Assembly (NCBI GenBank): GCA_963702765.1 | Contig: CAVPEB010000005.1 | Span: 91,085 to 155,084, forward strand | Direction: 5' to 3' | Length of the DNA: 64,000 nucleotides | From: DATMNR01 sp963702765 | GTDB taxonomy: Bacteria > Chloroflexota > Ktedonobacteria > Ktedonobacterales > Ktedonobacteraceae | Shown: piece after piece, positions 1 to 8,970 of the stretch | How positions within the stretch are numbered: the first letter of the stretch is position 1 | How the letters are laid out: every line of letters begins with the position of its first letter | Notes under the pieces: model-generated | The model's input: the letters and a program-made list of their open reading frames with translations, nothing else | Databases searched by the model: none | Told to the model about the DNA's origin: nothing | Translations under genes and position numbers: made by a program

Positions 1-2
1 AT

Positions 3-629
3 GGGCCACTACCCCAAATGATTCAGTACAGAGAGGATGTGCCTCATGCATTACAAGAACTCGTGGATCGAATGATTGCGAAGGAACCTGCACAGCGTAT
101 TCTCAATGCGACAGCATTATTAGCTGCTTTCGAGACATTGCCAGTATTGCAAGAGTCTATGAAATCTTTATCAACTTCCCCAGCAAGTGTTATGCCGAAA
201 CTGGATAGTTCTTTTAGAGCTGATGAAAGATCTACTGATTCTGATAGCAAATATATTGCTTTGAAAACCAACCTTGATGCAGGGCGAGATAAAGAATATG
301 CCTATTTGTGCTTTGAAGAAGAAGGTAGAGAAACACGTCGATTTGTAATTAAGGACACATATGTGGTGGTGGGACGGGTTGATCCCAGAAGAGGATTAAA
401 ACCTGAAGTTGATTTGACCTCGATTGATCCTGGTATGACGGTTTCACGGCAACACGCACGCATTCGATTTTGGAAGACCTTTTTCTCTATTGAGGATTTG
501 AAGAGCCGTAATAAAACTCGTTTGGGCGAGAGGACACTTACGCCCTTGAAGGCAGAATTGCTACGAGATGGGGACGTTGTGTATTTTGGCTCTGTGCGGG
601 TGATATTTAAAGTATTAGATCCAGGATAA
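3..629 (+). CDS. Ser/Thr kinase C-terminal part with FHA domain (5' truncated by window edge)
   Basis: The frame is open to the left edge of the window, so the start lies upstream. The first ~45 visible residues resemble the end of a bacterial Ser/Thr kinase C-lobe (ELVDRMIAKEPAQRI). A ~50-residue polar linker follows, then a C-terminal FHA phosphothreonine-binding domain with the expected landmarks: the GR after the first strands, SRQHARI, and an Asn in KSRNKTRLG. No transmembrane segment is visible in this part, so a cytoplasmic kinase with a phosphopeptide-reading tail is likely. The stop lies inside the 3' end of the convergent murJ gene (15-base overlap). The FHA call is solid; the kinase call rests on the short C-lobe remnant. 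Confidence 0.75.
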   Translation, partial: GPLPQMIQYREDVPHALQELVDRMIAKEPAQRILNATALLAAFETLPVLQESMKSLSTSPASVMPKLDSSFRADERSTDSDSKYIALKTNLDAGRDKEYAYLCFEEEGRETRRFVIKDTYVVVGRVDPRRGLKPEVDLTSIDPGMTVSRQHARIRFWKTFFSIEDLKSRNKTRLGERTLTPLKAELLRDGDVVYFGSVRVIFKVLDPG

Positions 630-2960
630 TTTGAGACGTTCAAGTACACGCTTAATTGGCCCTTGTTTCCAGAAATCTTCAATGCCAAGCAAGCGTGTAG
701 CACGAATATAGAAAATTAGGCCAACCGCCAATTCAATGGATAACTTGATCATGGCAAGTAAAGTACCGCCGAATCCAAGTCGTTGATCGCTGGTAGTCAC
801 AAAAATATGGTCAAGTAGGAAACGGAGAATCAGCAGCGCGAGACCCATTGCAAGGGCAGCAACAAGAACGCGTCCGGCAAAAAGAGCTAGTTTACGAAGT
901 TCAAAACCCTCGACACGATCCTGAAGTAACCAGAGTAGAGCAAATGCTTCAAGATTTGCCGCAGTTGCGGTTGAGAGCGCTAATCCACCCAACCCCCATT
1001 TTAATCCCCACCTGTAAGCTTGAATGAGTATGATACTAAGGGCGATTTTGAATATGAATTGGACGATGCTTACAGTTACAGGTGTTCTCGTATCTCTGAG
1101 AGCGTAGAAAGAGCGAGTCAGTATCTCAACCATAGAAAGCCCGATCAAACCAAAAGAGAAGAATGCCAGAGGAACGGCAGTGCTTAAGGCACTGTTCAGG
1201 CTGTAAGCTCCATGTTCAAGCAATACCTGGATGATAGGTAGACCAAGAACAATTAATCCTATGCTCGAGGGCAGCGATAAGAAGAGAATACTGCGCAAGG
1301 TATCCTGAATGATATTACGGAAGCGATCCATGCGGCCAAGCGTGACATTTTCTGCCAGGGTAGGGAAAGCAGCGGTAGAAACTGCCATTCCAAAGATGCC
1401 AAGTGGTAATGATATGAGCAAGAAAGCCTGGTAATACTGAGTAATCGAACCTCCCGCATCCAGTCCTACTGCTACGCCCATTAGAAGAATCAATGCACGA
1501 TCAACGAAGATGGAAAAGTAGAGCATAGCAGAATTGAAGGCGCGGGGTACCATCTGACGGGCAATCTGGATGACAGCCGGATGACGCCAATCGAAAGAAA
1601 ATGTATACACCATACCAGCTTTAATAACGCCGGGCACCTGGACACCAACCATCAAAACCGCACCTAAGACCACGCCTAATGTAGCAAGGTAAGCGGCGAG
1701 CGTCAAAGTAGCTGGTGTGCGGTGCAAAGTTAAAAACAAGCCAGGAATAAGTCCAGCAATCAAGCCAACGTTGTAGAGGACAGTGCCTATAGCTGGAAGG
1801 AGGAAGTTCTGTTTAGCGAATAGCACTGAGTTGATAATTACTCCCCCACCCATAATGACTGATTGTAATAGCATGATGCGAGAAAGTGAAATAATTAAGC
1901 TGAGTTCCTGTGGATTGCTCTGACTCATGCCAGGATTGTAGAGTGGGACAATCCATGGATCAAAGATGAAAGCAAGTAATGCGATACCTGTCATGATAGC
2001 AACGATGATGTTCAGTAAAGAACTGGTAATATGCCAGGCTGTTTTTTCATCATGATCACGAACTATGTATTGTGTGAAAACAGGGATGAAGGCGGAACTA
2101 AGAGCTCCACCAGCGATAACGGTAAAAATCAAGTCAGGTACAAGAAATGCTTGTATAAATGCATCAGAGGTGCTAGAGGCACCAAAGACATAGGCGAACA
2201 ATGAGGTACGGAGGAGGCCTAGGAATCGACTAGCGATAAATGAGCCTGTCAATATGAGTGTGGCCCGACCAATTCGGGCTTTTTGTAGCATACCAGTATC
2301 CTGAGCTGGCTCTGATGCGGGTGGACGTTGTTCATCTTTTCTGGCAGGTAGACCTGAAGGGCTTTGTTGTATTATTGGCGGTAATCTGGACGGAGGTACA
2401 GGCGATACCTCTACTGGTGAAACTGACATTCCAGTTGACATTTGCATGGAACCTGGCGCCTGTGAACCATTAGACTGATTCCAACCGGGAGTGGGTGGAT
2501 TCATGGTTGGTGAAGGCATAACATTGGAAGGTTGTTTGACACTTTTGCGAATAAAAAAACCAGGGCTTTCGGTTTGCATGCGGCGTTGTTGACGCCGCAT
2601 ACGATCTTCGCGAAGTTGTTGTAGACGGGCCTGACGTAATTGAGGCAAAGGTTGAGATGGCTGGGGAGTGTTTACGTATTGATATTCCATACCCTGTCCG
2701 TATCCTAGCGAAGTTCCCATGTCTTGAACAGGTTGCTGATATTGCTGAGGTATCTGTGGGGGCACTCCCTGGGCTGGCTGTGGGTTCACCATGTACTGTG
2801 GTTGAGGAGAGAAGTTAGGCTGTTGTGGCACAACAGGGGCTTGCTGTTGCGGCCCTATTTGATCTGTCTGATCCTGGTCGTATTGCCATCCGTAGTATGG
2901 CTTTTGTTGTCCTGGTTGCCCCTGTTGTGGTGGGGGCGGTTGTAACCCTTCGTTTCCCAA
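615..2960 (-). CDS. murJ: Lipid II flippase MurJ (MviN family) with long Pro/Gln-rich N-terminal extension
   Basis: Polytopic membrane protein of the MOP flippase superfamily that moves lipid II across the membrane for peptidoglycan synthesis. The MurJ core starts near residue 227 (ARIGRATLILTGSFIASRFL) and includes the typical SDAFIQAFLVPDLIF and GGALSSAFIPVF motifs; about 14 hydrophobic segments follow. The core is about 550 residues, a normal length. The first ~220 residues are unusual: low complexity, rich in Pro, Gln, Ser and Met, with a basic stretch near residues 108-130, and presumably cytoplasmic. The Met at 2960 is the first ATG in the frame; an internal start nearer the core cannot be excluded, but the frame stays open and compositionally uniform to 2960. 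The function of the extension is unknown. Confidence 0.9.
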   Translation of the reverse strand: MGNEGLQPPPPQQGQPGQQKPYYGWQYDQDQTDQIGPQQQAPVVPQQPNFSPQPQYMVNPQPAQGVPPQIPQQYQQPVQDMGTSLGYGQGMEYQYVNTPQPSQPLPQLRQARLQQLREDRMRRQQRRMQTESPGFFIRKSVKQPSNVMPSPTMNPPTPGWNQSNGSQAPGSMQMSTGMSVSPVEVSPVPPSRLPPIIQQSPSGLPARKDEQRPPASEPAQDTGMLQKARIGRATLILTGSFIASRFLGLLRTSLFAYVFGASSTSDAFIQAFLVPDLIFTVIAGGALSSAFIPVFTQYIVRDHDEKTAWHITSSLLNIIVAIMTGIALLAFIFDPWIVPLYNPGMSQSNPQELSLIISLSRIMLLQSVIMGGGVIINSVLFAKQNFLLPAIGTVLYNVGLIAGLIPGLFLTLHRTPATLTLAAYLATLGVVLGAVLMVGVQVPGVIKAGMVYTFSFDWRHPAVIQIARQMVPRAFNSAMLYFSIFVDRALILLMGVAVGLDAGGSITQYYQAFLLISLPLGIFGMAVSTAAFPTLAENVTLGRMDRFRNIIQDTLRSILFLSLPSSIGLIVLGLPIIQVLLEHGAYSLNSALSTAVPLAFFSFGLIGLSMVEILTRSFYALRDTRTPVTVSIVQFIFKIALSIILIQAYRWGLKWGLGGLALSTATAANLEAFALLWLLQDRVEGFELRKLALFAGRVLVAALAMGLALLILRFLLDHIFVTTSDQRLGFGGTLLAMIKLSIELAVGLIFYIRATRLLGIEDFWKQGPIKRVLERLKLSWI

Positions 2961-3072
2961 TGTTTCGCTCTATATACTGAATATGTCAGGATGATATTGA
3001 TTGATGCATATCAATTTTGTGAGCAAAGCATATCATACTCATCACGTTCTGGCAATGTGATGAGTGTTTGAG

Positions 3073-3290
3073 GTTCTACCACCTATCGGGAGCTGAATGG
3101 GAAAGGCGCATCATGAACCAGGGCGGAGCAAGCGTCCAGACATCTTGATTGTGCGAATCCCAACAGTCGTCAGGGACAGTAGTGCGGCACCCCAAATAAA
3201 GCAAGCGAATCAAAAGCCGTGTGGGGCAGCAGGACGGCGCGAGCGCCCCCACCCGGCATCCACGCAGCCCCCATCCCTACAAGAGGTGCA
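3073..3290. repeat. Dispersed GC-rich repeat, family A (copy 1)
   Basis: The gap 2961-3431 holds no convincing gene. From 3073 it carries a block starting GTTCTACCACCTAT that recurs at 53227, and its right part (from about 3243, GCGCCCCCAC then CATCCACGCA and a CCCTACA end) matches 53281-53319. The middle differs and is longer here. The right terminal inverted repeat seen in the 53-kb copy is not recognisable here, so this copy may be degraded or rearranged. The base composition is clearly richer in GC than the surroundings. The remaining AT-rich stretches presumably hold the promoters of murJ and of the kinase at 3432; no clear -35/-10 pair was identified. Confidence 0.6.
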
Positions 3291-3431
3291 TTAAGCTGAG
3301 TGTGGAGTGTTGATATCGACATAATTCCCATGTCGCTTTTTCCAAAATTGTGGTTGTGCTATACTAATGTCGCTTTCTGGGGGATGAAGGCGAATAAAGA
3401 GTGTTTTGAATAGCAATCGCTGGGGGAAGAC

Positions 3432-5759
3432 ATGTCACTTGAAGGGCAACAGCTTGGTCGTTATCACCTACTAAAGCTAATAGGTAGTGGTGGGATGGGG
3501 GAAGTTTATCTTGCGCAGGACCCGGGAATCAATAGACAAGTGGCAATTAAAGTGGTTCGGGTTGAGGCTGTAGATTTCAGCAAAAAAAATGTTGATACGT
3601 TATCTGGCGTGAGGGCTATGACCGGGGCAGGGTCAATGGGTTTGCAAGATGCAGCTCGGTTGTTCCAACGGGAAGCTAAAGCAATCGCGATGCTTGACCA
3701 TCCGGGCATCTTACCACTTTATGATTATGGTGAGCAAAGTGTGAATGGCGCAATGCTCACCTATCTTGTTATGCCATATCGCGAGGAAGGATCGCTGGCA
3801 AACTGGTTACAAAGAGGTGGTATCAAACTTCTCACCGTTCAAATTGTCGAGCAGATGTTACAGCAGGCTGCGTCGGCACTTCAATATGCACATGACCATC
3901 AGGTAGTACACCAGGATGTAAAGCCGTCAAATTTTTTGATTCGCACGAGTAGGGAACGTCCAAAAATTCCTGATTTGCTATTGACTGATTTTGGAATTGC
4001 TAAACTGAGCATGTTCACTACAAGAGCAAGCCAAAGTATACGAGGCACGCCAACGTATATGGCTCCTGAACAGTGGGAAGGTCGCCCTGTTCCTGCGACA
4101 GATCAATATGCGCTCGCAGTTATGCTATATGAACTCCTCTCAGGTCACCCACCTTTTCGCGGGACCCCCATGCAAATGATGTATGCGCATGTTAATACGC
4201 AACCACAAGCACCGAGCATCTTAAATCCACGCCTTTCTACTGTGATTGATTCGGTTATATTACGCGGGCTGGCAAAAAAACCAGAGGAACGATTTCCATC
4301 AATCATTGCCTTTGCCTTTGCATTCCGTCAAACGCTGAGAAGTGTCGATGCTTCAGCTGCTCTTGGCATTTCCAATATAGATATGTTTACAGTTGATAGA
4401 GCCCCGATTACACTTGGCAACAGCGGCTTCAATGCTTCTGCGACATTAGCAATCAGCGAAAACGAGGCTCGCAATGGTGCTAACCGTAACATAACATTGC
4501 CAGGAGGAAGGCAGATACGAGTCAGAATACCTGCCGGGGTGAAGGATGGGCAGGTTATCAGGGTATTGGATCAAAATGATCAGACAGGTAAAGGTTCAAC
4601 TATTAAGGTGTATTTGACACTGTCAATTGTGCCTTCAACAAGTTCTGCTGCTCCTCTTCTCGTGGGAGAGAGAGTTGTGAAGCAAGATGAAACAACTTCA
4701 TCAGGTAGGGATCAAAATACACCTTTGCGAAGCGGTTCTGTTGCGTCTCTGAAGAATGAGAGAAGATTTGCAACTTCTACGGGGAGTGTACTTCCCATTG
4801 GTGGAGATGCGAAAGAATCGCAAGTCCCACCTACTACTGTGCCTCCAAGCGAAGCAGTGAACTCATCTGGATTTGCTCAGCAACAATTCATTAAAGACCC
4901 GCGTAGAAGGATTTCCAGGGTATATCTCACGTTCATCGCATTGTTGGTAACCCTATTGGTAGTAAGCAGTGCCGGTTTGTTCTATTACCTGGGAGGACGT
5001 CATTCTACGACAAATGCAACGGCAACAGAAACTGCAAAGGCCCATATGTTTCAGACAGTGACAGCGATCGCGCGATTGAAGGGAACTACAACCTCCCAAG
5101 TAGATCCAACTGAAACAGTACATGCTCAGAATGGAGCTACTGCAACGGCAATTGCTCTTGGGGCGGATCCTTATCCACCGTATCTCGGCATGCAGGCGCT
5201 GAATGATCCATTGGTCGATAACAATCAGGAACATAACTGGCAAGTATTTAATGATACTACAACTGGAAATTCCTGCCAGTTCGTTGATGGGTCTTATCAC
5301 ATGGTTGAAGCGCCGAAAAATCAAGGAGCGTGTTTTGCAACTGCAACCAATTTTAGCAACTTTACCTATCAAATAGAAATGACTTTTATCAAAGCAGGTC
5401 AATCATTCGATGCAGGAGGGATGGTCATTCGTGGTAGTGGTAATAGTTACTACTATTTTGAGGTATTCGAGAGTGGAAGATTCACCTTTGTATCTTGCAT
5501 TAACAATGATTGCGGCCATACGCTTGTAGATGGTCTGTCTCAAGCCTTTCCATCGTTCCGTGCCGGTCTCAACCAAACTAACACTATTGCGATTGCAGTG
5601 ACCGGCTTCAGTTTTGAATTGTTTATCAATGGCGTAAAAGTTGGTGGGTTGGTGAGTGATGCTAATCAAGTCTCAGATCATGGGATGATTGGTGTTTTTG
5701 GGGCGGCAAACGATGCTACGACAGAGGTAGCATACAAGAATGCGATGGTGTGGACATAG
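3432..5759 (+). CDS. Transmembrane Ser/Thr protein kinase with DnaJ-C-terminal-like segment and secreted LamG/DUF1080-like domain
   Basis: PknB-type kinase of 775 residues. Residues 11-290 hold the kinase domain: glycine loop GSGGMG (18-23), VAIK lysine K40, catalytic loop HQD (160-162, Asp kept, Arg replaced by Gln, so a non-RD type), DFG at 186-188, and GTPTYMAPEQ. An unusual insertion lies between the VAIK strand and helix C. Around residues 350-400 a segment (GRQIRVRIPAGVKDGQVIRV) closely resembles the DnaJ C-terminal substrate-binding fold. One transmembrane helix lies near residues 495-520. The last ~180 residues, outside the cell, look like a beta-sandwich of the LamG/3-keto-disaccharide-hydrolase type (FTYQIEMTF, GGMVIRG). 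The start ATG follows GGGGGAAG. The kinase appears catalytically competent; its ligand is unknown. Confidence 0.9.
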   Translation: MSLEGQQLGRYHLLKLIGSGGMGEVYLAQDPGINRQVAIKVVRVEAVDFSKKNVDTLSGVRAMTGAGSMGLQDAARLFQREAKAIAMLDHPGILPLYDYGEQSVNGAMLTYLVMPYREEGSLANWLQRGGIKLLTVQIVEQMLQQAASALQYAHDHQVVHQDVKPSNFLIRTSRERPKIPDLLLTDFGIAKLSMFTTRASQSIRGTPTYMAPEQWEGRPVPATDQYALAVMLYELLSGHPPFRGTPMQMMYAHVNTQPQAPSILNPRLSTVIDSVILRGLAKKPEERFPSIIAFAFAFRQTLRSVDASAALGISNIDMFTVDRAPITLGNSGFNASATLAISENEARNGANRNITLPGGRQIRVRIPAGVKDGQVIRVLDQNDQTGKGSTIKVYLTLSIVPSTSSAAPLLVGERVVKQDETTSSGRDQNTPLRSGSVASLKNERRFATSTGSVLPIGGDAKESQVPPTTVPPSEAVNSSGFAQQQFIKDPRRRISRVYLTFIALLVTLLVVSSAGLFYYLGGRHSTTNATATETAKAHMFQTVTAIARLKGTTTSQVDPTETVHAQNGATATAIALGADPYPPYLGMQALNDPLVDNNQEHNWQVFNDTTTGNSCQFVDGSYHMVEAPKNQGACFATATNFSNFTYQIEMTFIKAGQSFDAGGMVIRGSGNSYYYFEVFESGRFTFVSCINNDCGHTLVDGLSQAFPSFRAGLNQTNTIAIAVTGFSFELFINGVKVGGLVSDANQVSDHGMIGVFGAANDATTEVAYKNAMVWT

Positions 5760-5866
5760 GCAATTGACACGAAACAATAAGCCTTATACAATCCTTGCAT
5801 CGTGAATATTAAGATAATACAAGACTTGTGTCTGATATAAGTTGGTGTTAAGGAGTTGTAGCAGAA

Positions 5867-6934
5867 ATGGAACATCTCAACGCGGTTATCCTGGCAGGTG
5901 GAAGTGGCACGAGGCTTTGGCCACTCAGCACTCCAAGTTTCCCTAAACAATTTTTGCCTTTACCAAATGGTAGAAGTATGATACAGGAATCTCTGGCCCG
6001 CGTAGAAGGATTGGTATCTCCAGAGCGAGCGTGGGTAGTAACAGGTCGTAGTATGGTTGAACTGGTACGGGAACATCTGCCTTTCGTGCCTGCGAACCAG
6101 ATATTGGGAGAACCTGTGGGTCGAAGCACGGCTGCTGCTATAGGTTGGGCAGCAGCAACTATTGCACGCAGAGATCCACAAGCAACGATGATGGTTTTGA
6201 CTGCTGATCATGTGATTACCAAAATTGATCGGTTCAAGAATGCCTTACGCCTGGCAGACACGTTAGCAAGGAAAGGTTATCTTGTCACATTAGGTATTAA
6301 GCCGACTGGTCCAGAAACGGGCTATGGATATATTCGATATGGTGATGTATTGAGCGAAGGTTTTGAACATCAGGCATTTTATGGAGAGCGATTTGTAGAG
6401 AAACCGAACGTTGCAACTGCGTTGTCCTACTTAGAAGATGGCCATTTTGTATGGAATAGTGGCATGTTTGTGTGGAACGTTGAAACTATTCTGACGGAAT
6501 TGAAAAGGGATCTTCCAGAATTGGCACAAAAAATCTATACCATTGTCAATTCAATAGGAACTATAGGGGAGCGTGCTACACTTGACGAATTATGGCCGAC
6601 ACTACAGACAATTTCTATCGATTATGGTGTCATGGAAAAAGCGAGTAAGTTTGCAGTGATTCCGGTCGAAATTGGCTGGAACGATGTAGGAAACTGGGAA
6701 CAATATGGGTCACTCTTCCCAGCAGACCAGGATGAGGTACGTTGTGTAGGGCATCATGTCGGTTTAGGGAGTAGCAATATTTTTGTGTACAATAACACAC
6801 GAAGGCAGGTTTTCACGATCGGGTTAGAGGATGTAGTGATAGTTGAGATGGACGATAAGACTGTGATTTGTCATAAAGATGAGGTACAACGCGTAAAGGA
6901 ACTGGCGGAGAGTCAATTAAAGAAGGCAAATTAG
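5867..6934 (+). CDS. manC: Mannose-1-phosphate guanylyltransferase
   Basis: Makes GDP-mannose from GTP and mannose-1-phosphate, for glycan and protein mannosylation precursors. The nucleotide-binding signature GGSGTRLWP lies at the N-terminus (residues ~10-19), followed by PKQFLPL and, further on, FVEKP and a WNSGMF motif, all typical of the ManC/GMP type II nucleotidyltransferase domain. At 355 residues it is the short, single-domain form without the phosphomannose isomerase domain of the bifunctional enzymes. A ribosome site (AAGGAG) lies upstream of the ATG. It sits alone between the kinase and ggt. Family assignment is confident; NDP-hexose specificity is inferred from overall similarity. 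Confidence 0.88.
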   Translation: MEHLNAVILAGGSGTRLWPLSTPSFPKQFLPLPNGRSMIQESLARVEGLVSPERAWVVTGRSMVELVREHLPFVPANQILGEPVGRSTAAAIGWAAATIARRDPQATMMVLTADHVITKIDRFKNALRLADTLARKGYLVTLGIKPTGPETGYGYIRYGDVLSEGFEHQAFYGERFVEKPNVATALSYLEDGHFVWNSGMFVWNVETILTELKRDLPELAQKIYTIVNSIGTIGERATLDELWPTLQTISIDYGVMEKASKFAVIPVEIGWNDVGNWEQYGSLFPADQDEVRCVGHHVGLGSSNIFVYNNTRRQVFTIGLEDVVIVEMDDKTVICHKDEVQRVKELAESQLKKAN

Positions 6935-6973
6935 CAGGTTGTTCTCTGAGCTTATACTCGTAAACAGTACCTT

Positions 6974-7150
6974 TTATAATTCTCGAATTTCGCGTTTAAA
7001 CCATCCAAAAGCGGAAGCTCCTACCATCATGATTGCGCTGATAGGGAAGATGATCGCAGGACCAAAGTGGGAAAACGATATGCCTACGAGCGCTACAGAA
7101 AAAGGGTAAAGTCCCAATGAAGCAAAGCAGCATACTCTTTGTAATGATAG
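6974..7150 (-). pseudogene. Remnant of the C-terminus of a multi-spanning membrane protein (MFS-like)
   Basis: Reading the minus strand gives about 55 open codons ending in a stop at 6974-6976. They encode a hydrophobic helix (PFSVALVGISFSHFG, then AIIFPISAIMMVGAS) followed by a basic tail (GWFKREIREL), the pattern of the last transmembrane segment and cytoplasmic tail of a transporter. There is no plausible start codon and a stop lies just upstream, so it is most likely the leftover 3' end of a deleted gene. No homology search was possible; the MFS label is a guess from the helix-tail pattern. Confidence 0.4.
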
Positions 7151-7229
7151 ATGCTATAATATTCATTACGCACAATTCTTAGCTAAATCGTCAGTGCCAC
7201 TAATTCAGATGGAAACGGAGTCTCCCACA

Positions 7230-8897
7230 ATGCTCTCCGAACAGCCAATTTTTGCCTCACGTGGAATGATAGCTTGCGCGCATTATCTTGCTACTCAGGC
7301 GGGTTTACAGATTCTAACACAGGGTGGGAATGCTATTGATGCAGCGATAGCAGCCAATATAACAATGACCGTTGTGTATCCATCCACCTGTTCAGCAGGT
7401 GGTGATGTGTTCATGCTCATTTGGAATGAGCATGAACGCAAGTTGTATGCGTTGAATGGCAGTGGCCGCGCACCGCAGGGGATGACGCCCGAGTTATTTG
7501 CTGATCAAGGATACAAACAAATACCCGAGCGAGGGCCACTGACAATAAATGTGCCTGGGGCAGTAGATGGTTGGTTTCAGGCTCTGGAGAGATTCGGAAC
7601 ACTTCCTGTCGAAACAATATTTGCTCCGGCGACTGCATATGCTGAAGAGGGCGTGCCGATCACGAGCAAATTAAGCGGTTGGCTGAATCAAGCGGCTGAG
7701 CCTGTTCTAAGACGATGGGAGAGCAGTGCAGGTGTATATCTACCAGATAACAGGCTGCCAAAAACTGGAGACTTGTTACGGCAACCTAATCTAGCAAAAA
7801 CGTATCGTATGCTAGCTAAAGAAGGACGAGATGCTTTCTATAAAGGGCCAATCGCACGAGAAATTACATCGTATATCCAGCAGAATGGTGGGGTGCTTGA
7901 TTTAGAAGATATGCAGAAACATCATTCTGACTGGGTAGAGCCAATCTCGACGAACTATCGAGGATACGACGTATTTGAATTTCCTCCTAACTCGCAAGGC
8001 CTTACTGCTTTAGAGATGTTAAATATTATCGAGGGTTATAATCTGAAGTCCATGGGCTATCAAACGCCAGAATACCTGCATATTTTGCTTGAAGCAAAGA
8101 AACTGGCTTTTGCTGACAGGGATCGGTTTATATCAGATCCTGATTTTGTAGATGTGCCTGTTGAACGGTTGATAAGTAAAGATTATGCTGACTCGCAACG
8201 TGCGAGAATAAACTTGCAAAAAGCAACACCGAACGTAGCGGCGGGACCTGAAAAGGATGGCGATACGATGTATCTGTGTGTGGCGGATGGAGAGGGAAAT
8301 GTCGTTTCGTTAATTCAAAGCCTCTACTTTGGCTTTGGGAGTGGTGTCGTTGGAGGAGAGACCGGGGTGATGATGCATAACCGTGGATCATACTTTTCAC
8401 TTGATCCAAGACATGTCAATTACTTGCAACCTGGGAAGCGAACGATGCATACATTGACACCAGCGATGGTCTTACGTGATGGATCTCCATACTTGGCAGT
8501 AGGAACGATGGGTGGAGATGCACAACCACAGATACATGTACAGTTGCTCTCAGCGATGCTTGATTTTGGTTTGAATGTTCAGCAGGCAATCTCAGCTCCC
8601 CGCTGGCGTAGTGGAAACATTCGTGTCAATCCAATGAGTGGCAAACAGGACATCATACCTGGACAACGGGGAGTAGATGGACACCTGGAACGGAATTTGG
8701 TTGAAATTGTGATGATGGAGAATCGCTTTCCCGAAGGCGTGCCCTATCTGTTAGATGTGCTTGGCCATAGAACAAATATTGTAGGGCCATGGGATGATGG
8801 AATGGGTCATGCACAAGCAATCCACATCAATTCCGTAAGTAATTATTTTGAGGGAGCAGCAGACCCACGTTGTGATGGGCTTGCGCTTGGTTGGTAG
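7230..8897 (+). CDS. ggt: Gamma-glutamyltransferase family protein (Ntn hydrolase)
   Basis: Gamma-glutamyltranspeptidase family, which transfers or hydrolyses gamma-glutamyl groups such as that of glutathione. Family features include GGNAIDAAIAAN near the N-terminus, the autoprocessing site at GDTMYLCV, with Thr 346 as the likely nucleophile of the small subunit, and GTMGGDAQPQ in the C-terminal part. The nucleophile motif is DTMY rather than the usual TTH(Y/F), typical of the more divergent GGT-like group that includes cephalosporin-acylase-like enzymes. I chose the ATG at 7230 because GGAG lies 9 bases upstream; an in-frame Met at 7194 lacks a ribosome site. There is no signal peptide, so a cytoplasmic enzyme is likely; substrate specificity is uncertain. 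Confidence 0.85.
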   Translation: MLSEQPIFASRGMIACAHYLATQAGLQILTQGGNAIDAAIAANITMTVVYPSTCSAGGDVFMLIWNEHERKLYALNGSGRAPQGMTPELFADQGYKQIPERGPLTINVPGAVDGWFQALERFGTLPVETIFAPATAYAEEGVPITSKLSGWLNQAAEPVLRRWESSAGVYLPDNRLPKTGDLLRQPNLAKTYRMLAKEGRDAFYKGPIAREITSYIQQNGGVLDLEDMQKHHSDWVEPISTNYRGYDVFEFPPNSQGLTALEMLNIIEGYNLKSMGYQTPEYLHILLEAKKLAFADRDRFISDPDFVDVPVERLISKDYADSQRARINLQKATPNVAAGPEKDGDTMYLCVADGEGNVVSLIQSLYFGFGSGVVGGETGVMMHNRGSYFSLDPRHVNYLQPGKRTMHTLTPAMVLRDGSPYLAVGTMGGDAQPQIHVQLLSAMLDFGLNVQQAISAPRWRSGNIRVNPMSGKQDIIPGQRGVDGHLERNLVEIVMMENRFPEGVPYLLDVLGHRTNIVGPWDDGMGHAQAIHINSVSNYFEGAADPRCDGLALGW

Positions 8898-8970
8898 TTT
8901 GGCTGTATTGTAAGCCACATCGGGAAGAATTCATCAAAGAGAAACTGAATTGTAAAAGAGAAGGATATAT

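Noticed and set aside
3097..3294. 65-residue open frame
   Set aside because: Lies entirely in a dispersed GC-rich repeat and has no ribosome site or protein-like pattern.
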